In this document: piece by piece, positions 24,166-36,374 of the stretch
How positions within the stretch are numbered: the first letter of the stretch is position 1
How the letters are laid out: each line of letters opens with the position of its first letter
Assembly (NCBI RefSeq): GCF_023101765.2
Contig: NC_064237.1
Coordinates: 3,649,501 to 3,713,500, forward strand
Source: Spodoptera frugiperda
Lineage: Eukaryota > Arthropoda > Insecta > Lepidoptera > Noctuidae
Length of the DNA: 64,000 nt
Direction of reading: 5' to 3'
Translations under genes and position numbers: made by a program
The notes under the pieces: model-generated
Database searches by the model: none
What the model saw: only the letters and a program-made list of their open reading frames with translations
What the model was told of the DNA's origin: nothing

Positions 24166-27100
24166 TGTATTAAATGGTTTGTGAAAATATCAAGCACCTT
24201 GTTATAAAATGTTCCTTAGGATAGTGTCAAATAATTTACGAGTATATAGATTGTCTACAAATATTTTTAGTGTCGTAGCGTTCATAGTAAATCTAAAGAT
24301 AAAGCTCGAATGTGTTTACACTTCTACACATTAAACATAAATAAACAATAAAAATAAAATATTAAACGACGAATTTTATTTTATAACGCAAGTTTAAATA
24401 AATATGTTTATACAACTCGAAACTGTTGCTGTATTTCAAACATATTCTCAGCTTAAATCGAATTTTCTCGACACAAAGACACTTTTGAATCGACGTAAAT
24501 CTATTGTTGTCGTAATCTCCTCAAAGCAAGCTCCTTTAAGAAGGATCTTGCCACACACATACACATGTAACATCTCTTTAAAATACAAGTAAAGATTAAA
24601 ATATATCTTGACTATACGAATGTGCTCTCTATTTTTGGTACGGTTAACCAGCTGAATGCTCTCTTGTCTGAAACCAATTCTTGTAGGTACTGTGTTTCTC
24701 TTAAATAAAGAAATGAAATTAAAATAGCATTTAGTGCTATATTTTTAGAACGTTTTGAGTCTTGTTAGTGTTTTAATATTCCTCTTTTAGTTTTTCTCAT
24801 TCTTTCTATGTGTATAAAAATAGTATGCTTTTAGGGGAGTTTTCTTTAAAACGTCTATTACAGCATTATAATTTCCATTACGTAACTTCTATCGTCACAT
24901 GTCACCGTACTCACATACAATAAAAAATAAAGTCTTTAATGATATTTAAACACTTCCAAGCACCAGTTAGCTAAACGCGTCACACAGCTTTATCCCTAAA
25001 AGAGCATTAACTCATAATAGGTAGGCGAGCACATGAAACTGCTGACAACACAAAAAATACAATAAACACATTTATTTAGTAACAGAGGCACCATAACACG
25101 TGTACTATAAAATGTGTCATGCCTTTTATGAGACATTCAGTTCAGTCAGCAAACAGAATTCGGGTGTTTGTGTCATTATGATGAATAAATGATATGAAAC
25201 AGTGCGTCTCGTGTCCTCGTTACAAGGACGGCCACATCAAATAATTACTATTTATGATCATTTACTTTAAGTGACAACTAGTCGGCTGTGTGGCTGACGG
25301 CCGGTTTCTTACTAGTGGAATACGGTAGTTGGCTTCGTGGTTTTAGGGCATTGTGACATTAATTTAAGGAACAATTTTGTTTAACTATTTTCGTTTTGAA
25401 GTTTAAACAAGTGGCAAAAAGTGATTTTGAAATGTTTCTTCGTCTATCCTATCAGAGAAAGAAAGTAGGTGTCGCATTAAATTGTATTTAATTTGACCAG
25501 TTAATCTAAAAACTGCAACAACGAACATAAAGTGACACAAATATCGTTAGTGTACTTGTCAAAGAATAAAGTAATGAATGCTATGCGATTTGGTTGGGAA
25601 ATTGTTTGAAATGAAACGATTTTATCGATATCAAGTTTGTTTTGAATCAAAGGAGCACTCGTATTAAGTTCCGATTTCTCTTGAAGTTGGACTGAAAGAA
25701 ATTGGAGGATAACTGCATTGTGGAAACTGGAACGAGACATTTCTTTTTTATTAAGAGAACATGAGACTTAACGCGGCGTTGTCTTGCTTTGTCCTGACCT
25801 CTCTCTCTATTCGTCTTGTACTGCGAAGCGACTGCCATCTTGTTTTGCTTCGAATAGGGTTTCCTACTGGCATTATTTAGAACTGAGATATCTATTTTAT
25901 AATCCGCAGCACAAATATACCTCATTTAATATAAGTTCTCATAACTTACAACTCCCACGATGGAGGAGGTGTGTCTATTACCAGTCTTCTAGTATAATTC
26001 CGGACTCCAAGCCAGCAATCACTATCAAGCCATTTGCACAAATTTTGTTCACTGTTTTCTCAACGCTAAACATTGTATTTGTAGGTACATGCGTATAGAT
26101 TGTGTAGCATTTGGTTGTCAGACCGCATAGCGCATTGTGGTCAACAGTATTTGTCATATATTTTATATGAGCGAGTGAAGTGGTCTCTGGCACTACTTCC
26201 GACATACATAGGTATGTGTGTTATACATAACGTACTTATATAATATCCATTTATTTATTCCCAGAAGAGCACCTACTTATTCTTTTCAGTGTACAAAAAA
26301 GTTGATCAAAGATATACACAATCAGGTTTCGTCAATTTATTCTTAACTATGACATTTATTATTGAGTTTTGATTTAATATTCTCAGTATTAGCAGCAGTC
26401 ATAAATCGTACCCAGTGTATAGGTTTGTCACTAAAAACAAATAGAATTAATTCTACCTAAACTCACTTGCGTCGATTACTTAAATACACTTCAAACATAT
26501 ATTATTATTCTAAAATACCTTCTTATGTACGGTACTTAGAGCAAAAATTACGTTAATCGGATCACTGGTTCTTGAGTTTTAAGCGCATTAACGGAATGAC
26601 GGACAAAGAATTTGTTTTATAATTACATACGGAGATGTAAAGAAAATACCAATTACCAAGAATTTACGGTTTCTTGGAAGAATATTTTTGTTTCCATTAT
26701 TTGCTTTTAGGCGTTCCCATGACCATTGTAAAGATGACATGTTATGTCATTATAATTGCCCTATAAGGATGTGGCTACACTGACCAATCAATCTTCTTAT
26801 TTATCTAGAAGTAATGGGGTCTTGTTTATACAGTTTTTTAATGTCCGATTAATGTATGTATGCATCTTTATTTGATATCTGTGCAGCACGCATTTTTCCG
26901 TCCGAGTCCGTTTTCACCAGTGTTATCCACGCATACTTAGCAAAGCACATCTGTTGTGGAAAAACATCCTCAACAAGAATGAAGAATACAAAAATTAAGA
27001 AGTAAATAAAAAAGCATACATGTATGAATTTTAATCTATGAATATGAATCGTAATCGTTTCTTATATAATTTGTAGCATAACATTATATACATGTAATGT

Positions 27101-27483
27101 ATGTATGATTTTAAATTTTACGTTCGAATAAATGTACGAAAGATCTGCTTTAAAACCCTCAGTAAAGACGTTGGGAACAAGAAATTATTCTTGCTTAAAC
27201 GTGGAACATATTCAGTGGGAATTCTCATAATTAAACGTTTGCGCGCTTCACTGCCTCCCTACTTTACCGACACGTAACGTTTGCTGCGGAAATTGTATCC
27301 GAAATCTCGAAGAAAATCCGCTGAATCAGATCTAAATGGTGATACTTGTCTGACTACTTCATCGGTGTAATTGTGAGGATGATGTACAGAGGTATACTAA
27401 GCTATCCTCATCTGTTTTCCTTCAATTGATTTTCGAATTTATTGCAAAACCGTAAGGTATAAAGTCTTGTTTATATTATAACT
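24166..27483. other. Putative intron, no gene recognised
   Basis: AT-rich. The 104-codon + frame (25784-26098) and the 92-codon minus frame (25647-25925) overlap each other on opposite strands and show no domain, signal peptide or splice context. I treat both as chance. Confidence 0.45.
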
Positions 27484-27600
27484 TTCGTGAGACATACTAA
27501 ATTACTTATTATGTTGTTCGGCTTACCCATGTAACTATTTGACGAGGAACTCGACTAGTTTTACGCCATGCCAAAGGTACATATTCATGAGCAGTATTCC
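27484..27600 (-). repeat. Second copy of the repeat found in the STUB1 intron
   Basis: Reads TCGTGAGACATACTAAATTA, then CGGCTTACCCATGTAACTAT, TTGACGAGGAACTCGACTAG, TTTTACGCCATGCC and a degraded TTCATGAGCAG. The reverse complement of the copy at 200-375 gives the same series (CGGTTTACTCACGTAA, GCTAGTTTCGAG, CATGAGCAG), so the two copies lie in opposite orientation. Class unknown. Confidence 0.6.
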
Positions 27601-28394
27601 GCAACACACGAAGCGGCGACTGTCTCTCTATTACTCTTGTTTAGAATTGATCGTTTTTGGGATTTTACTGTGCTGTTTGATTCGAATTTCTCATGAGATG
27701 AACCTATCATTACTTTACAACTATATTGGGTTTGATACGGGTCAATAAGTTATATATTATATAACGTGAGATGTCCATTTTTGAACTATATCCTTTGTTA
27801 CCTGTATACATAACGTATGAAATATTTAGTTATATTATGCTTCTGTGGACAGTACTTCTTGTAGTTTAATTTAAATCACATGAGTGATCTCTATACAGTA
27901 TATCTTTAGTTGAAAATCGATTATAAGATTTCAACTAATAACTTTTATTGATCGTTTCCTCTATTAGTAATTATTAACAGAAACCAGTAACCTGTTTGAT
28001 GAGAAAACTTTCTTGTGTTGCATTTTTCACGTGCTTGTATGCGCTGAGTCTTTTCAGTCTGTGGTAAAAGTATTTAACATGAAAGTATTTCGTACATGCA
28101 CATTTTGAGTCAAAAACTTTACATTTACCCACGAAACCTGGTTTTAAAGGCGAGTGTTTGTACGTTAATACCGCATTTTTGTGTTACTCTCAGCTTTTTA
28201 GCATAGTTCTTTTGCAGTTGCCATTCTGGAATATTTGGTTTTAAGAGTTATTTTCTTGAATGTTATACGAAGTCATGCAGTAATATGTCTTATGTTTATT
28301 CTGCAGCGTAAATTAAAAAGTTATAGTTTTTTGTTAATGAGAATCGTATCGTTTCTTTAGAAAGAATACAACACCCTGTGACTCCTTTTGTGTT

Positions 28395-28460
28395 GCGGGT
28401 ATCCAGGGGCGGCGCTGATCGCTTACCATCAGTTAAACCGTCTACTTGTTGGCCACCTAA
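28395..28460 (-). repeat. Fragment of the 23890-24165 repeat family, minus orientation
   Basis: GCGGGTATCCAGGGGCGGCG followed by CTGATCGCTTACCATCAG and CCGTCTACTTGTTGGCC is the reverse complement of the family's start, with a few changes. Only about 65 bases remain. Confidence 0.7.
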
Positions 28461-29078
28461 CTAAGATGCTGACTAGAAGCTCCAACAAATAGAACCAGAA
28501 AAAAGGCAGGCCATTTATAGTTACTTTTATAATTAGACAAACTAAGTGTGAATGAATGATAGTTTTTAGTATAGAATGATTGTTACAATAAACCTCTTAA
28601 CGTCTGAATTCTACGTACAAGTACAAATATGTGAAATCAAAACTAACAAATTTTCAAAAGTGAAACGACACGTCACTGCTCGCTGAACCCTCGTTCCACG
28701 GGAGGTGACGTTTATAGGCGAGCGTAAACTCGTTATCTGATTATTCCAGTCTTTATTATCCCCTTATCGTGATCTGTTCCATCTAAATTGAAATGTAACA
28801 GCGTCAACTGAAACCTATAATAATAATTCATGTACAATTGTATAAATGCCGCACTGTCGTACTATTTGAATGACAATTATTTTGTCATTTGCTCCGCGAC
28901 AAAGCATAGCGAAGCTAAAAGTAATTCTTTAGAAACAATTATAAGTAATTAGTTTACATGCTGCCTGAAACAATGCTGTAGTAACTTTAGACTATTTTTC
29001 AAGTGTTGTATTGAACGTTTCTTAGTTCATTGACGTATACATTTTCAGTCTAAAAAGTGTTTTTATAGGGTTTTATAA
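28461..29078. other. Putative intron, nothing recognised
   Basis: AT-rich spacer with no recognised gene. A small GC-richer patch (28670-28740) includes CGCTGAACCCTCGTTCCACG. Confidence 0.45.
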
Positions 29079-29238
29079 CTGGAATTGTGCCCAGTATATG
29101 TCAATAGGCTGATCCCCTATTACATGGGACTTATAACACAAATGGTGACAAGTAGGTGTACATTGTATAGCGACATTACTTGCCTTTATGTGCACCTCTG
29201 CCTACCCCTTCGAGGATAAAAGGCGTGATATTGTGTAT
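29079..29238 (+). mobile_element. tRNA-derived SINE, family 1, 5'-truncated copy
   Basis: Starts at CTGGAATTGTGCCCAGTATA and runs through CCCCTATTACATGGGACTTA, CACAAATGGTGACAAGTAGG and GCACCTCTGCCTACCCCTTC to GGATAAAAGGCGTGATATT. The tRNA-like head with its A and B boxes is absent, as expected of incomplete reverse transcription. This keeps the 3' half best of the truncated copies. Confidence 0.88.
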
Positions 29239-30519
29239 GTATTTTTATAATTACAAGGTAATTCATCATATATGTTTCAAAAAAGAAAGTAACGTTTAAC
29301 TAGAATAATATAGGAAGACTTTAATAAATAAACCATATAACTAAATACCATTATTTTTTGGAAGCTACGACGTATGACTTTTAATAATTACAATAATACT
29401 AAAAAAGGAAGTCATGTCCAGCCCTCAAGTACAGCCCAGCACGTAATCAAAAACATAAACAAATGTCTAGAATACTTAAACGCTTTTTGATATGAATCCG
29501 CGGTACGTTTCCGTCTTTCCCAGCTTATCGCTTAGCCTCTGGTCTAAGAGAGGCCTACATATTTATATAGCGTTGAAATGAAACGTGTTCTTTGAAACAA
29601 CTTGGAAGGAGACTGTAAGACATTTTTGGGCTATGTTTTATTTTGTTTGTATTACTTTTCTTTAAATTTAATTTCATTGAGTTGTTTTTTCAAGATTACA
29701 TGTAAAATATTTGCAGTGCAATGATGCATAAATTATAATGCCTTAGCAATGAAGTGCGTAATAAATCGATTACAGCAAATGTAATCTTGGCTTTGTGGGT
29801 GGGTTTAATGGGTGAATATTTCTTTTTTCATTGGCTAGTTATTGTTAGTTAAGAGTCTTGTAGCTTTTTGATTCGTCCATCAATAATTATGACATCGCTA
29901 TAATTTGTACAAAAACTACCGCAGACTGAATAGAAATCTAAATGATATATTAGATAATTATTACTAACGGTAGTTGTATAAAGATTAATATATCTACAAT
30001 ATATTCAAAGGGTCGAAAGCATTAACCCAATCCGTATCAGATTACTGCACATCTCCAATTCAAACGCAGCTGTCGAATATTACCATCAATAATGAAGCAT
30101 TTGCTTACTAAACACAATTTAATCGGATCTAGCTAATACCTACTAATATGCGACAGGTGCACATTCGACAAATTAATTATTACGAGCAGACAGCTGCCTC
30201 GCGAGGATTAGCTCCACATTAATTTTGCTCGGAACCCGCTCCGCTCTCCTTGTTTTGCATTGAAACTTAGTTACATAGGAGATGGGATGAAGAAAGCTAA
30301 TCAGGTTCTAACTGAAAGACTAATTAACTAGGATTTATATTTGTTCTTATTACTATGTTCCAGGATTTTTTCAAATTAAACAGTAAGTACTGTAAGAGTG
30401 GTGTAAGGGATTTTAGACTTTGTTTCAATTACTTTAAAGTATTTAGTTATTTGTGGAAGATTTGGAAACGGGTCACTTGTGGGTAGTACTACACCAATTT
30501 TTCGTCAGTAAGTAGTTAA
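29239..30519. other. Putative intron, nothing recognised
   Basis: AT-rich; a short GC-richer stretch (30180-30250) contains GCTCCACATTAATTTTGCTC. No open frame above 60 codons. Confidence 0.5.
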
Positions 30520-30715
30520 TTTTTCTTAGTAGCAACACGGATTTTGGAATTGTGCCTTATTGCCTTTTTATTACATGGGACACCCAAGATACACCCATTT
30601 TTCACTATGTGTGTTATAACACACATAGTGAAAAATGGGTGTATCTTGTTCAGTGACATTACATGTCATAACGTGCACCTCTACCTAACCCTTCGGGAAT
30701 AAAAGGCGTGACGAT
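30520..30715 (+). mobile_element. tRNA-derived SINE, family 1, truncated copy carrying a perfect palindrome
   Basis: The alignable parts are AGTAGCAACACGG...GGAATTGTGCC, TTATTACATGGGA, TTATAACACACATAGTGAAA, TGTCATAACGTGCACCTCTA and CTTCGGGAATAAAAGGCGTG. Compared with other copies there is an extra ~32 bases before TTATAAC. They are the exact reverse complement of what follows, creating the palindrome at 30585-30648. The head is missing. Confidence 0.8.
30585..30648. repeat. Perfect 64-bp palindrome (32-bp arms, no spacer)
   Basis: The left arm 30585-30616 runs from CAAGATACACCC to GTGTGTTA, and the right arm 30617-30648 from TAACACAC to GGGTGTATCTTG. Every base pairs when checked position by position. 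The right arm corresponds to normal SINE sequence; the left arm is the added inverted copy. It can extrude as a cruciform or make a 32-bp RNA hairpin if transcribed. Confidence 0.95.
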
Positions 30716-32976
30716 GCTTTAAGTAGATTAACTACATAAATAAAATAGGTGAGTCGTATTGCCTAAAGTACATTTTATATTTTCTATTGATTTTACTAAA
30801 CAAGTATTCGAAATTGGCACATGAAATGACAAAGGTATTTATGAGTCACTTTCCCTCTTTAAGAATCTATGACCTCACGTTCTATTAATTATAGCACCCT
30901 TATAAGTAATGGTTTCTTACACCTTGCATGATTACCATAAATGTTGTAAAATGCCTGTTCTTCAGCCCATTAAGTATACTGCATACCTCGTGTAAAATAC
31001 AACGTGCAGTAATTATGACCGTCCACGGTTTCATTTAAACCACCATGGAAAATAGTGTTGGCATATTTTAACTGCGATCACCTTAACTATAAGTAAGATT
31101 TATGGTTCCTATATGCATAGCAGTTTCATAAGCCAAGCGGCTTTATGAAAATAATATCCTAAGTTAATAGCCCCATTTTCTTTAAGCTGTTTTTTATTAA
31201 GCATATTTTTTAAATGTGTATAGTATTCCGATGCTTCGTTAATACTGTTGCATTTTTTAATCTTTCAATGCTGAAACATACTAGGTTTTAATTCGCGTTT
31301 TAATTGAGTCCGGAATTAAATTCCTATCGCTTTAAGCCCACATATTGATTAATTAGAAAAAGAGAGTATGTTCATGTATTTTTTTACTAAATACCTATTG
31401 GATATTTTTTTAAACTAAATTCTTTTGACAGAAAGAGAAATAGATGAATGAAGCAATGAGCCCTGAGCTCTCAAGTCTTAAACTAAGTAGTTTACATGTT
31501 AAACTGCAGCGTGCTTCATCCGCCACGTTCCGAGGTGTCGTTCAAACTTAAAAGCAAGTTTTACTCCGACCTCATTTAACTAGTGTACTCCAGGGTTTTT
31601 CACGGAAATGTAAAACGATCATTTTGGTTTACGAAAAAATACGACATGGATTTTTGTACAGAAGTGAATAATTTATTTAAATTTTTAATGCGATCTATTG
31701 TTTGCTTATTTTATGTTAGACAAAGATCTACATTTATAAGATTAGAATTAGCAGTATCGGGAAAAGCATATTTATATTCTTCTATTCGCTCATTGTTTAG
31801 TTAAGGCCAAGTAAACTGTTACTACCTGTACGAAACACACTGACTGCGAAAATAATTACCAACAACCCCTAATCTCCACACATTAACCAGACAAGTGCAC
31901 TCCTCACAAACAAAGGCCGAATCTTACATAGTTCATAACCAGGCCGTATTTATCCACGGCCCATTAATTCGTGCAACGATTACGCGGCCCGCCGCCGGCC
32001 AGAACTCATCCGCTCCCCTAATGACCTGGATTTATGGCACTAGATAGTATTAACTCCACTTCTCAGGACTGAAATGTAGATATGTGAATGTGGAAGTTGC
32101 TAGTACTGTTTTATGTTGTTGTTGTTGCTTGCTGTCTGACAGAGTAAGTCGTATTGTCCTTTGTAATCAGAGGAAGAGTTGGTTTCATCCAGTAAGATAT
32201 TGCTACGTATTTCTTTTTGTAATAATGATACATAATTCTTATACTTATATAAATACATTTAAAATTTTGGCCTTAGGTTATTAGTGCAATCGATGGTTTT
32301 AGAAGCATTATTAAGAGACATGCAATAATTTATCTTTGTGTTCACTAAAAGTATGTTTTAAATGAACTAAATAATTATGATGAACCAAAATTGCGGAAAT
32401 TAATATTTTTCTATAGAGAAAAATGCTTACTCGCTTACCCAGACTAAAGGCGTTGCTTTATAAATAACAGGTTCGCGCTAACAAGCTAAATCAACCGATC
32501 TTGCGTTCACTAATGAGCGCTCACGCGTCAATTACTCTTAAATCAAGGGTGGGATGTTTCTGCATAATTTGCTGTAATATATACCGATACACCCGCTCTC
32601 TCACGAGCCGTAGCTTCTAATGCTTAACCTGAAATTAACGAAATTAGGATATATTGAGAAATATGTGAATAATTAAGGAATCTCTTGTGCGACTGTTGAG
32701 TACGAAATCTTGAATTTTGAATCACGCATACAGCTTTTCCGTATTGAAAAAGAGAATGCCGACGGAGATTACAAAGTTATGCTCAAAATTTAGAATATAA
32801 CCTTCCATTATAAATAAGATGTAGTAGAATGCATTTCTTGTTAATTATTTTCAAGAAAAAACAAGCACGATAATGTGATATGTGAAAAATGTCAATCGGC
32901 ATGCAAATACGTAAAATATGTAGCTGTAACCCCGGCTTGACCCTTGTCACGTCTTTCTGGTTGTTCCAAATTCTTG
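30716..32976. other. Putative intron with one enhancer-like patch
   Basis: AT-rich, no gene recognised. Positions 31920-32040 are GC-richer (ACCAGGCCGTATTTATCCAC, ACGCGGCCCGCCGCCGGCC, GACCTGGATTTATGGCAC), which resembles a homeodomain-type enhancer. The frames at 31583-31804 and 32084-32284 show no family features. Confidence 0.45.
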
Positions 32977-33036
32977 GTTAGACCTCTGCGGTTAAGCTAC
33001 ATTTTTGGTCAAACCTCTACGTTTAACCAAAAATGT
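32977..33036. repeat. Short duplication and stable hairpin
   Basis: GGTTAGACCTCTGCGGTTAA (32977 on) is repeated as GGTCAAACCTCTACGTTTAA. The second copy lies in a hairpin: arm ACATTTTTGGTCAAAC (32999-33014), loop CTCTAC, arm GTTTAACCAAAAATGT (33021-33036), 15 of 16 pairs. Origin unknown. No miRNA family is recognised, and the arms are short for a pre-miRNA. Confidence 0.7.
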
Positions 33037-33151
33037 TAAATTCCCCTTTTTTCCTCGGTAATCACCCCGACGGAAGACCGAAGTTCCGCAATTAGATTTG
33101 CCGGTGTCATCGGCATAAAATAGTAATTATAAAATATCTGTCTTTAGGCTA

Positions 33152-33230
33152 AATTTTATTTAAATCCGTTCAGTAGTTTTGTGTGAAATAATAGGAAACA
33201 CGCATACACATACAATCCGACAAATGGTAC
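33152..33230 (+). repeat. Dispersed lepidopteran repeat tail
   Basis: TTTAAATCCGTTCAGTAGTT followed by TGTGTGAAATAATAGGAAAC and ACGCATACACATACAATCC matches the widely scattered moth module 'AATCCGTTCAG-(T/C)-(A/C)GTTTTTGCGTGA...AACACGCATACACA'. Only the tail is left. Confidence 0.6.
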
Positions 33231-34545
33231 GATATAGCAATAATTTCAATCTAAATTTATCGCCTGCTTTAAAGCTAGAGTGCATTTCGTTGCTCCTGTA
33301 CCAATCCTTTAGAAGTTAGCAACATTTATCAATAGTGTTAGAAGCAGTTCGGTGGGCAGTGCATCTCCAAACTTTACAGTTTCGTACTTCGCCATTTAGC
33401 TTACTTAGCTTACTAAATCTATCTGTATTCCTGGATAGTTTGTTTTAGTTTCGTCTAAGATTTAGCTGATTTGTTATAAACATAACGTTAGTTGTTTATA
33501 TTTTTCAAGTTTATTAAAATTTTCTCTTAGTACAGTTAGTAAGCAGTGCTTATAAAATTAAAATTCAATTGTATGCAAATTCCAACTACTTTTACACTCC
33601 ATTGTCCTCTACATTTCATTACGAAGTTGTGGAACTGCGCAGACCAAACCGTGGGTGATCAAATCAGCATAGCTTTAACAAAACCAAACATTAAACAAAT
33701 AAAATGTAAATCATACACCTACGGAGGAATCGCAACATTCAAACCGTTGGAAGTTCTCAAACGTGACCTTTACACAACTTCCCACGTTAAACATTTAATA
33801 AAAAGAATCTACTAAATTAGAATTAAACCTACCCTTATGATCTCTGAACGAGAATTGGCGAAACGAAAGGAAAATTAAGCTCTTCAGCGAATGAAAAGGT
33901 GTGAAAGATTCAGTTTCACAGTGCGCTTTAATTGCTCAGCTTTCAGGGATTTCGGAGAATGGCTCGTCACTGCAAACGTGAAGCAGCAGGTCAATTATTA
34001 ATTTATGTCAAAGTGCTTTATAGGTTTTCAGATCTGACATTTTATTGCCTTAAAAGTTAAATAAAATACCGTAGTAAAATGCATCATAGTTTAAATAAAG
34101 TGAACGTAGATATTCAGTAGGTATTTGATTTTTAATGTGAGTGTAGTACTCAACAGTATTACTCAATCGTTAGTAAGACAGTGCTTTCATAAACCTAAGG
34201 GGTATATTTTTGAGTCGATGTTATTCAGCCGTATAGCTTGCCGTATACTACCGTATACTAGCTATATAGCTTGTATTAGGTATTCAAATAAAAAAAAATT
34301 CATATCATTTTGTAAAAAGTATGTGTGTATGAGATGGGGTGGAAAAATGATACGCGTATTCTCGGTTAGCCAAATAATAGCTCAGAAAAAATATCCACAA
34401 TTTCTCTCACCTATGAATTAAAAAAATTAATAGCGTGTCTATAGTTTAGCCTACTGTTCATGTTTGCTCTGTGGCCTGTCACTAACGAGTGACGAGTGAG
34501 CTCTCCCATCGCCCGGTGACTCATTTTCATTTCGATTTTAACCAA

Positions 34546-34553
34546 TGACGTCA
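34546..34553. promoter_or_regulatory. CRE-type octamer TGACGTCA
   Basis: Palindromic CREB/ATF consensus preceded by CCAA in a patch of raised GC content. It may be functional or chance; no promoter context is visible. Confidence 0.25.
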
Positions 34554-34733
34554 CGCCCTATGTCACTCTGAACCTCTTTACATTAATTGGATTTTTCTGT
34601 CGTTTGTTGTTACTCATTTAGAATGTTATTGATGGATGTAATGGTTGGTTACTGCTTTTAATGTTGTATTTTGTTATGTGTTTGGAGTTTTATAAGGATC
34701 GTTTTATATGATAGGTTGGTAGTATATTTAAAA

Positions 34734-34745
34734 GTTTTAAGTAAA
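34734..34745 (+). repeat. Target-site duplication, left copy (GTTTTAAGTAAA)
   Basis: This 12-mer directly precedes the SINE and is repeated exactly at 35045-35056, directly after it. It marks insertion by target-primed reverse transcription. Confidence 0.93.
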
Positions 34746-35044
34746 GACTGCCTCGTTGGTCGAGTGGTCGCAAGTGCGACTCCCGAACAAGGGGTCTCGG
34801 GTTCGATTCCCGGGTCGGGCAAAGTATTACTGGGCTTTTTTCGAATCTTCGAAAATTTCTCGATAGTAGCACGGAGTCTTGAATTGTGTCCAGGATATGG
34901 CAATAGGCTCACCCCCTATTACATGGGCCTTATAACAAAAATGGTGAAAAATGGGTGTACATTGTATAACGGCATTACGTGCCGTATTGTGCACCTCTGC
35001 CTACCCCTTCGGGGATAAAAGGCGTGACGTTTTATGTGTTGTGT
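34746..35044 (+). mobile_element. Full-length tRNA-derived SINE, family 1 (reference copy)
   Basis: A 299-bp element between perfect 12-bp target-site duplications. The tRNA-like head has A box TGGTCGAGTGG (34757-34767) and a perfect B box GGTTCGATTCC (34800-34810), the RNA polymerase III internal promoter. The body continues ACTGGGCTTTTTTCGAATCT, AGCACGGAGTCTTGAATTGT and CCCCTATTACATGGGCCTTA. The tail is GCACCTCTGCCTACCCCTTC then GGGATAAAAGGCGTGACG, ending in a TG-rich stretch. The family strongly resembles SINEs I know from noctuids. The open frames on both strands here (60-115 codons) are the SINE, not genes. It is probably the youngest mobile insertion in the window. Confidence 0.95.
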
Positions 35045-35056
35045 GTTTTAAGTAAA
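35045..35056 (+). repeat. Target-site duplication, right copy (GTTTTAAGTAAA)
   Basis: Exact repeat of 34734-34745 at the 3' end of the SINE. Confidence 0.93.
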
Positions 35057-36374
35057 ATATAATTATCCAATGTGATGCATAAATGATTTTTTGATGAAAA
35101 TGTTAAATTATTGTAGTAACCATAAAAACAATATCCAGAAATAGTGTTTTAGATTAATAAGTTAATATTACGCAAAGATGGTTTAGAAACATACTATTCT
35201 CTCTCTTTCATTTTCGATAACACATTAATTCACAGCTTTAAAATAAAAATAAGGTAATAAATATAGCTGATATGTTAATCCGTTTAGAAAGAGAACGTTT
35301 GAGTGACAAACACCGAAACTCCAATTAATATATTTATTTCTATTTTCTACTGAATTAATTAAACATTTCGGTTTCACTGGCAATGCCTTTGGCAGCTCTG
35401 TCATGTGATGTGCTGACCCATTTGGACCAGGCCGCACAGGCATATATTATTATTCCAACATCCGACTGTCAATGAATTAAATGTGTGCCGTTGAATTTTA
35501 TAAAACTATTGGTTTTTACTAGCTTATATTAATTTATATTATTGTTATTAAAAACAGTTTTAGTTCCTGCGATTTAGACATACATTTTATAAATTAGTAA
35601 CCTCTTTTTTTCAATAGATATTATGGCTATTTTAGCACCTCTATAAATGCATTATAATCTTTTTTACCAATATCCTCACAGGTTTAAAGATATATCAGTT
35701 GTATTTAATAATAAATAAACATATCTCAGTTCACTTCAACTGCTCTGTGTAGCGTTGTTTACATCGTATCACATGGGAAGTGTATTGAAGCCCACGTGGC
35801 GTCCGGTGGCTTTCATCCTTCCATTAAATATTTACGCAAAAGCGAGCAAATCTGGTGCCATATTTGTTTTGCTTTCGACACCGGTCCAGGTATCGAATGT
35901 GAGGTGATTAAACGTTTCTCGAACCGATCTTCCAATCAATTTGTGGTATAACACTGATCGACAGGTATATAGTAACTGAATCGTTTATGGAGTTTCTTGT
36001 AAGTTATAATCCTTTAGAGAATTTCGTTAAACATAATATTTTTTAATATAATATTTTCAGGCTTTCGACGCTTACTGTGATTGTTGATTGTCTTTTTACA
36101 CAGATGTCAATTCCTTATTATTATGAATCTTCTTGTATAAAATTGCAAAATAAAAACAGATCTATAAATAAATGTAGTCATTGGTCTACATGCGATTTCT
36201 AATGTTATTTATATCCGTGAATGGCATACACGACATGTTAATGGGTGCACGTAAAGGAAAAATGTGTTACGCTTACATTGTTGCATGTTAACAGTGAAAG
36301 AAAATTATAGAATGAACTGATATGACCTTCAATAAAATACTGTTTTTCTTTTCAAAAGGCTGGCAATGTACCAC
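35057..36374. other. Putative intron, one GC-richer patch
   Basis: AT-rich; 35780-35910 is GC-richer (AGCCCACGTGGCGTCCGGTG, CGACACCGGTCCAGGTATCG) with a CACGTG E-box. No gene recognised. Confidence 0.4.

Larger units (their letters stand above)
33231..34745. other. Putative intron, nothing coding recognised
   Basis: AT-rich, with a duplicated CCGTATACTA at about 34241-34260 and a GC-richer patch at 34480-34570 that includes the CRE-type site. The frames at 33546-33815 and 34125-34421 are without family features. Confidence 0.45.

Noticed and set aside
25647..26205. Overlapping 75-104-codon frames on opposite strands
   Set aside because: Mutually overlapping, low information, no family features; chance frames.
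34658..35018. Open frames of 60-115 codons on both strands
   Set aside because: They are translations of a non-coding SINE; similar frames appear at the copy at 6742-7013.
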